From Clostridia bacterium (GTDB taxonomy: Bacteria; Bacillota_E; RBS10-35; JAJYVN01), in assembly GCA_027335515.1 (NCBI GenBank), contig DAHWHT010000040.1, positions 1 to 6,343 of the forward strand: a stretch of DNA of 6,343 nucleotides, written 5' to 3'. How positions within the stretch are numbered: position 1 is the first letter of the stretch; each line of letters begins with the position of its first letter. Shown in pieces: positions 6,045 through 6,343 of the stretch. Made by a program: the position numbers and the translations under genes. A model generated the notes under the pieces. The model had not been told where the DNA came from. It saw nothing but the letters and a program-made list of their open reading frames with translations, and did not search any database.

Positions 6045-6051
6045 GGGAGGG
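6045..6051 (+). promoter_or_regulatory. Ribosome binding site of the SLH gene
   Basis: GGGAGGG lies 7 bases before TTG 6059 and supports that uncommon start codon. The translation from there begins with a textbook signal peptide. Confidence 0.75.
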
Positions 6052-6058
6052 ATTCCGC

Positions 6059-6343
6059 TTGAAGCCACCGTTTCGCCCACTGGCGGCGGCGCTCGTCGCC
6101 GCGGTGCTTCTCGGCGCAGGCGTGCCAGCCCTCGCCGCCGGCGCCGTGCCCTTCTCGGACTTCCAGGCCAGCGCCTGGTGGGCCACCGACGTGCAGGTGG
6201 CCAACTACCTGCAGTTGCTGCAGGGCTATCCCGACGGCACGTTCCGCCCCGACGCGAACATCACCCGCGCCGAGTTCGCCACCGTGCTCGACCGCGCGGC
6301 GGGCTACGGGCACCAGCCGACGAGTTCCACCCAGCCCTTCGTC
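6059..6343 (+). CDS. Secreted SLH-domain protein (3' end cut by window)
   Basis: This is the first 95 codons of an open frame that runs off the window. A TTG start gives MKPPFRPL, then a hydrophobic stretch (8-22), and a likely signal-peptidase site after PALA (23-26). Residues 32-81 form a clear S-layer homology repeat: FSDF, a WW pair, LQGYPDGTFRPD, then ITRAEFATVLDR. SLH domains bind secondary cell-wall polymers or peptidoglycan and hold proteins at the envelope; two further repeats are usual, and only one is visible here. The 28-bp spacing from the TadE-like gene suggests operon membership. It may anchor the pilus to the wall or S-layer, or be a wall-spanning partner. The total length and any second domain cannot be seen. 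Confidence 0.92.
   Translation, partial: MKPPFRPLAAALVAAVLLGAGVPALAAGAVPFSDFQASAWWATDVQVANYLQLLQGYPDGTFRPDANITRAEFATVLDRAAGYGHQPTSSTQPFV

Noticed and set aside
5427..6062. 211-codon plus-strand frame overlapping the TadE-like gene
   Set aside because: Its translation is Gly/Arg/Pro-rich, and it conflicts with the GTG 5572 frame, which has a ribosome site, a membrane helix and the SERGAxDE motif.

Overview
The window is mostly one plus-strand gene cluster for a Tad/type IVc-like pilus (type II secretion relatives). It comes from a GC-rich bacterium with an S-layer or SLH-type envelope. High GC (46 of 60 bases at 1861-1920), strong AAGGAGGTG-type ribosome sites, GTG and TTG starts, and an SLH-domain protein at the 3' end together suggest a high-GC Firmicutes-type lineage such as the Symbiobacterium/Thermaerobacter/Limnochorda groups. 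That assignment is inference; no taxonomic marker gene is present.

Layout, all on the plus strand: (1) 1-1274, a CpaF/TadA-family ATPase that appears to start one base before the window. (2) 1268-2113, a TadB-like inner-membrane platform protein, overlapping the ATPase gene by 7 bases. (3) 2114-4378, an unexpected 2.27-kb stretch. It has a 184-bp gap, a 612-residue protein of unrecognised family with four predicted membrane segments and a large cytosolic domain, and a 242-bp gap. It is clearly less GC-rich (29 of 60 bases at 2401-2460). (4) 4379-5149, a TadC-like second platform protein. (5) 5285-5500, a 71-residue pilin-like protein. (6) 5572-6030, a 152-residue TadE/pseudopilin-like protein. 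(7) 6059-6343, the start of a secreted SLH-domain protein, cut by the window end.

Taken together, the ATPase would power assembly, the TadB and TadC proteins would form the membrane platform, and the two small single-helix proteins would be the major and minor pilins or their equivalents. The SLH protein could anchor or pass the structure through the cell wall or S-layer. No prepilin peptidase, secretin, TadZ or TadG is in the window.

The main novelty candidates are the foreign-looking gene that splits the usually adjacent tadB and tadC genes, and an SERGAxDE motif shared by the two small pilin-like proteins. No RNA gene, CRISPR array, transposase, integrase or recognisable IS end was seen.
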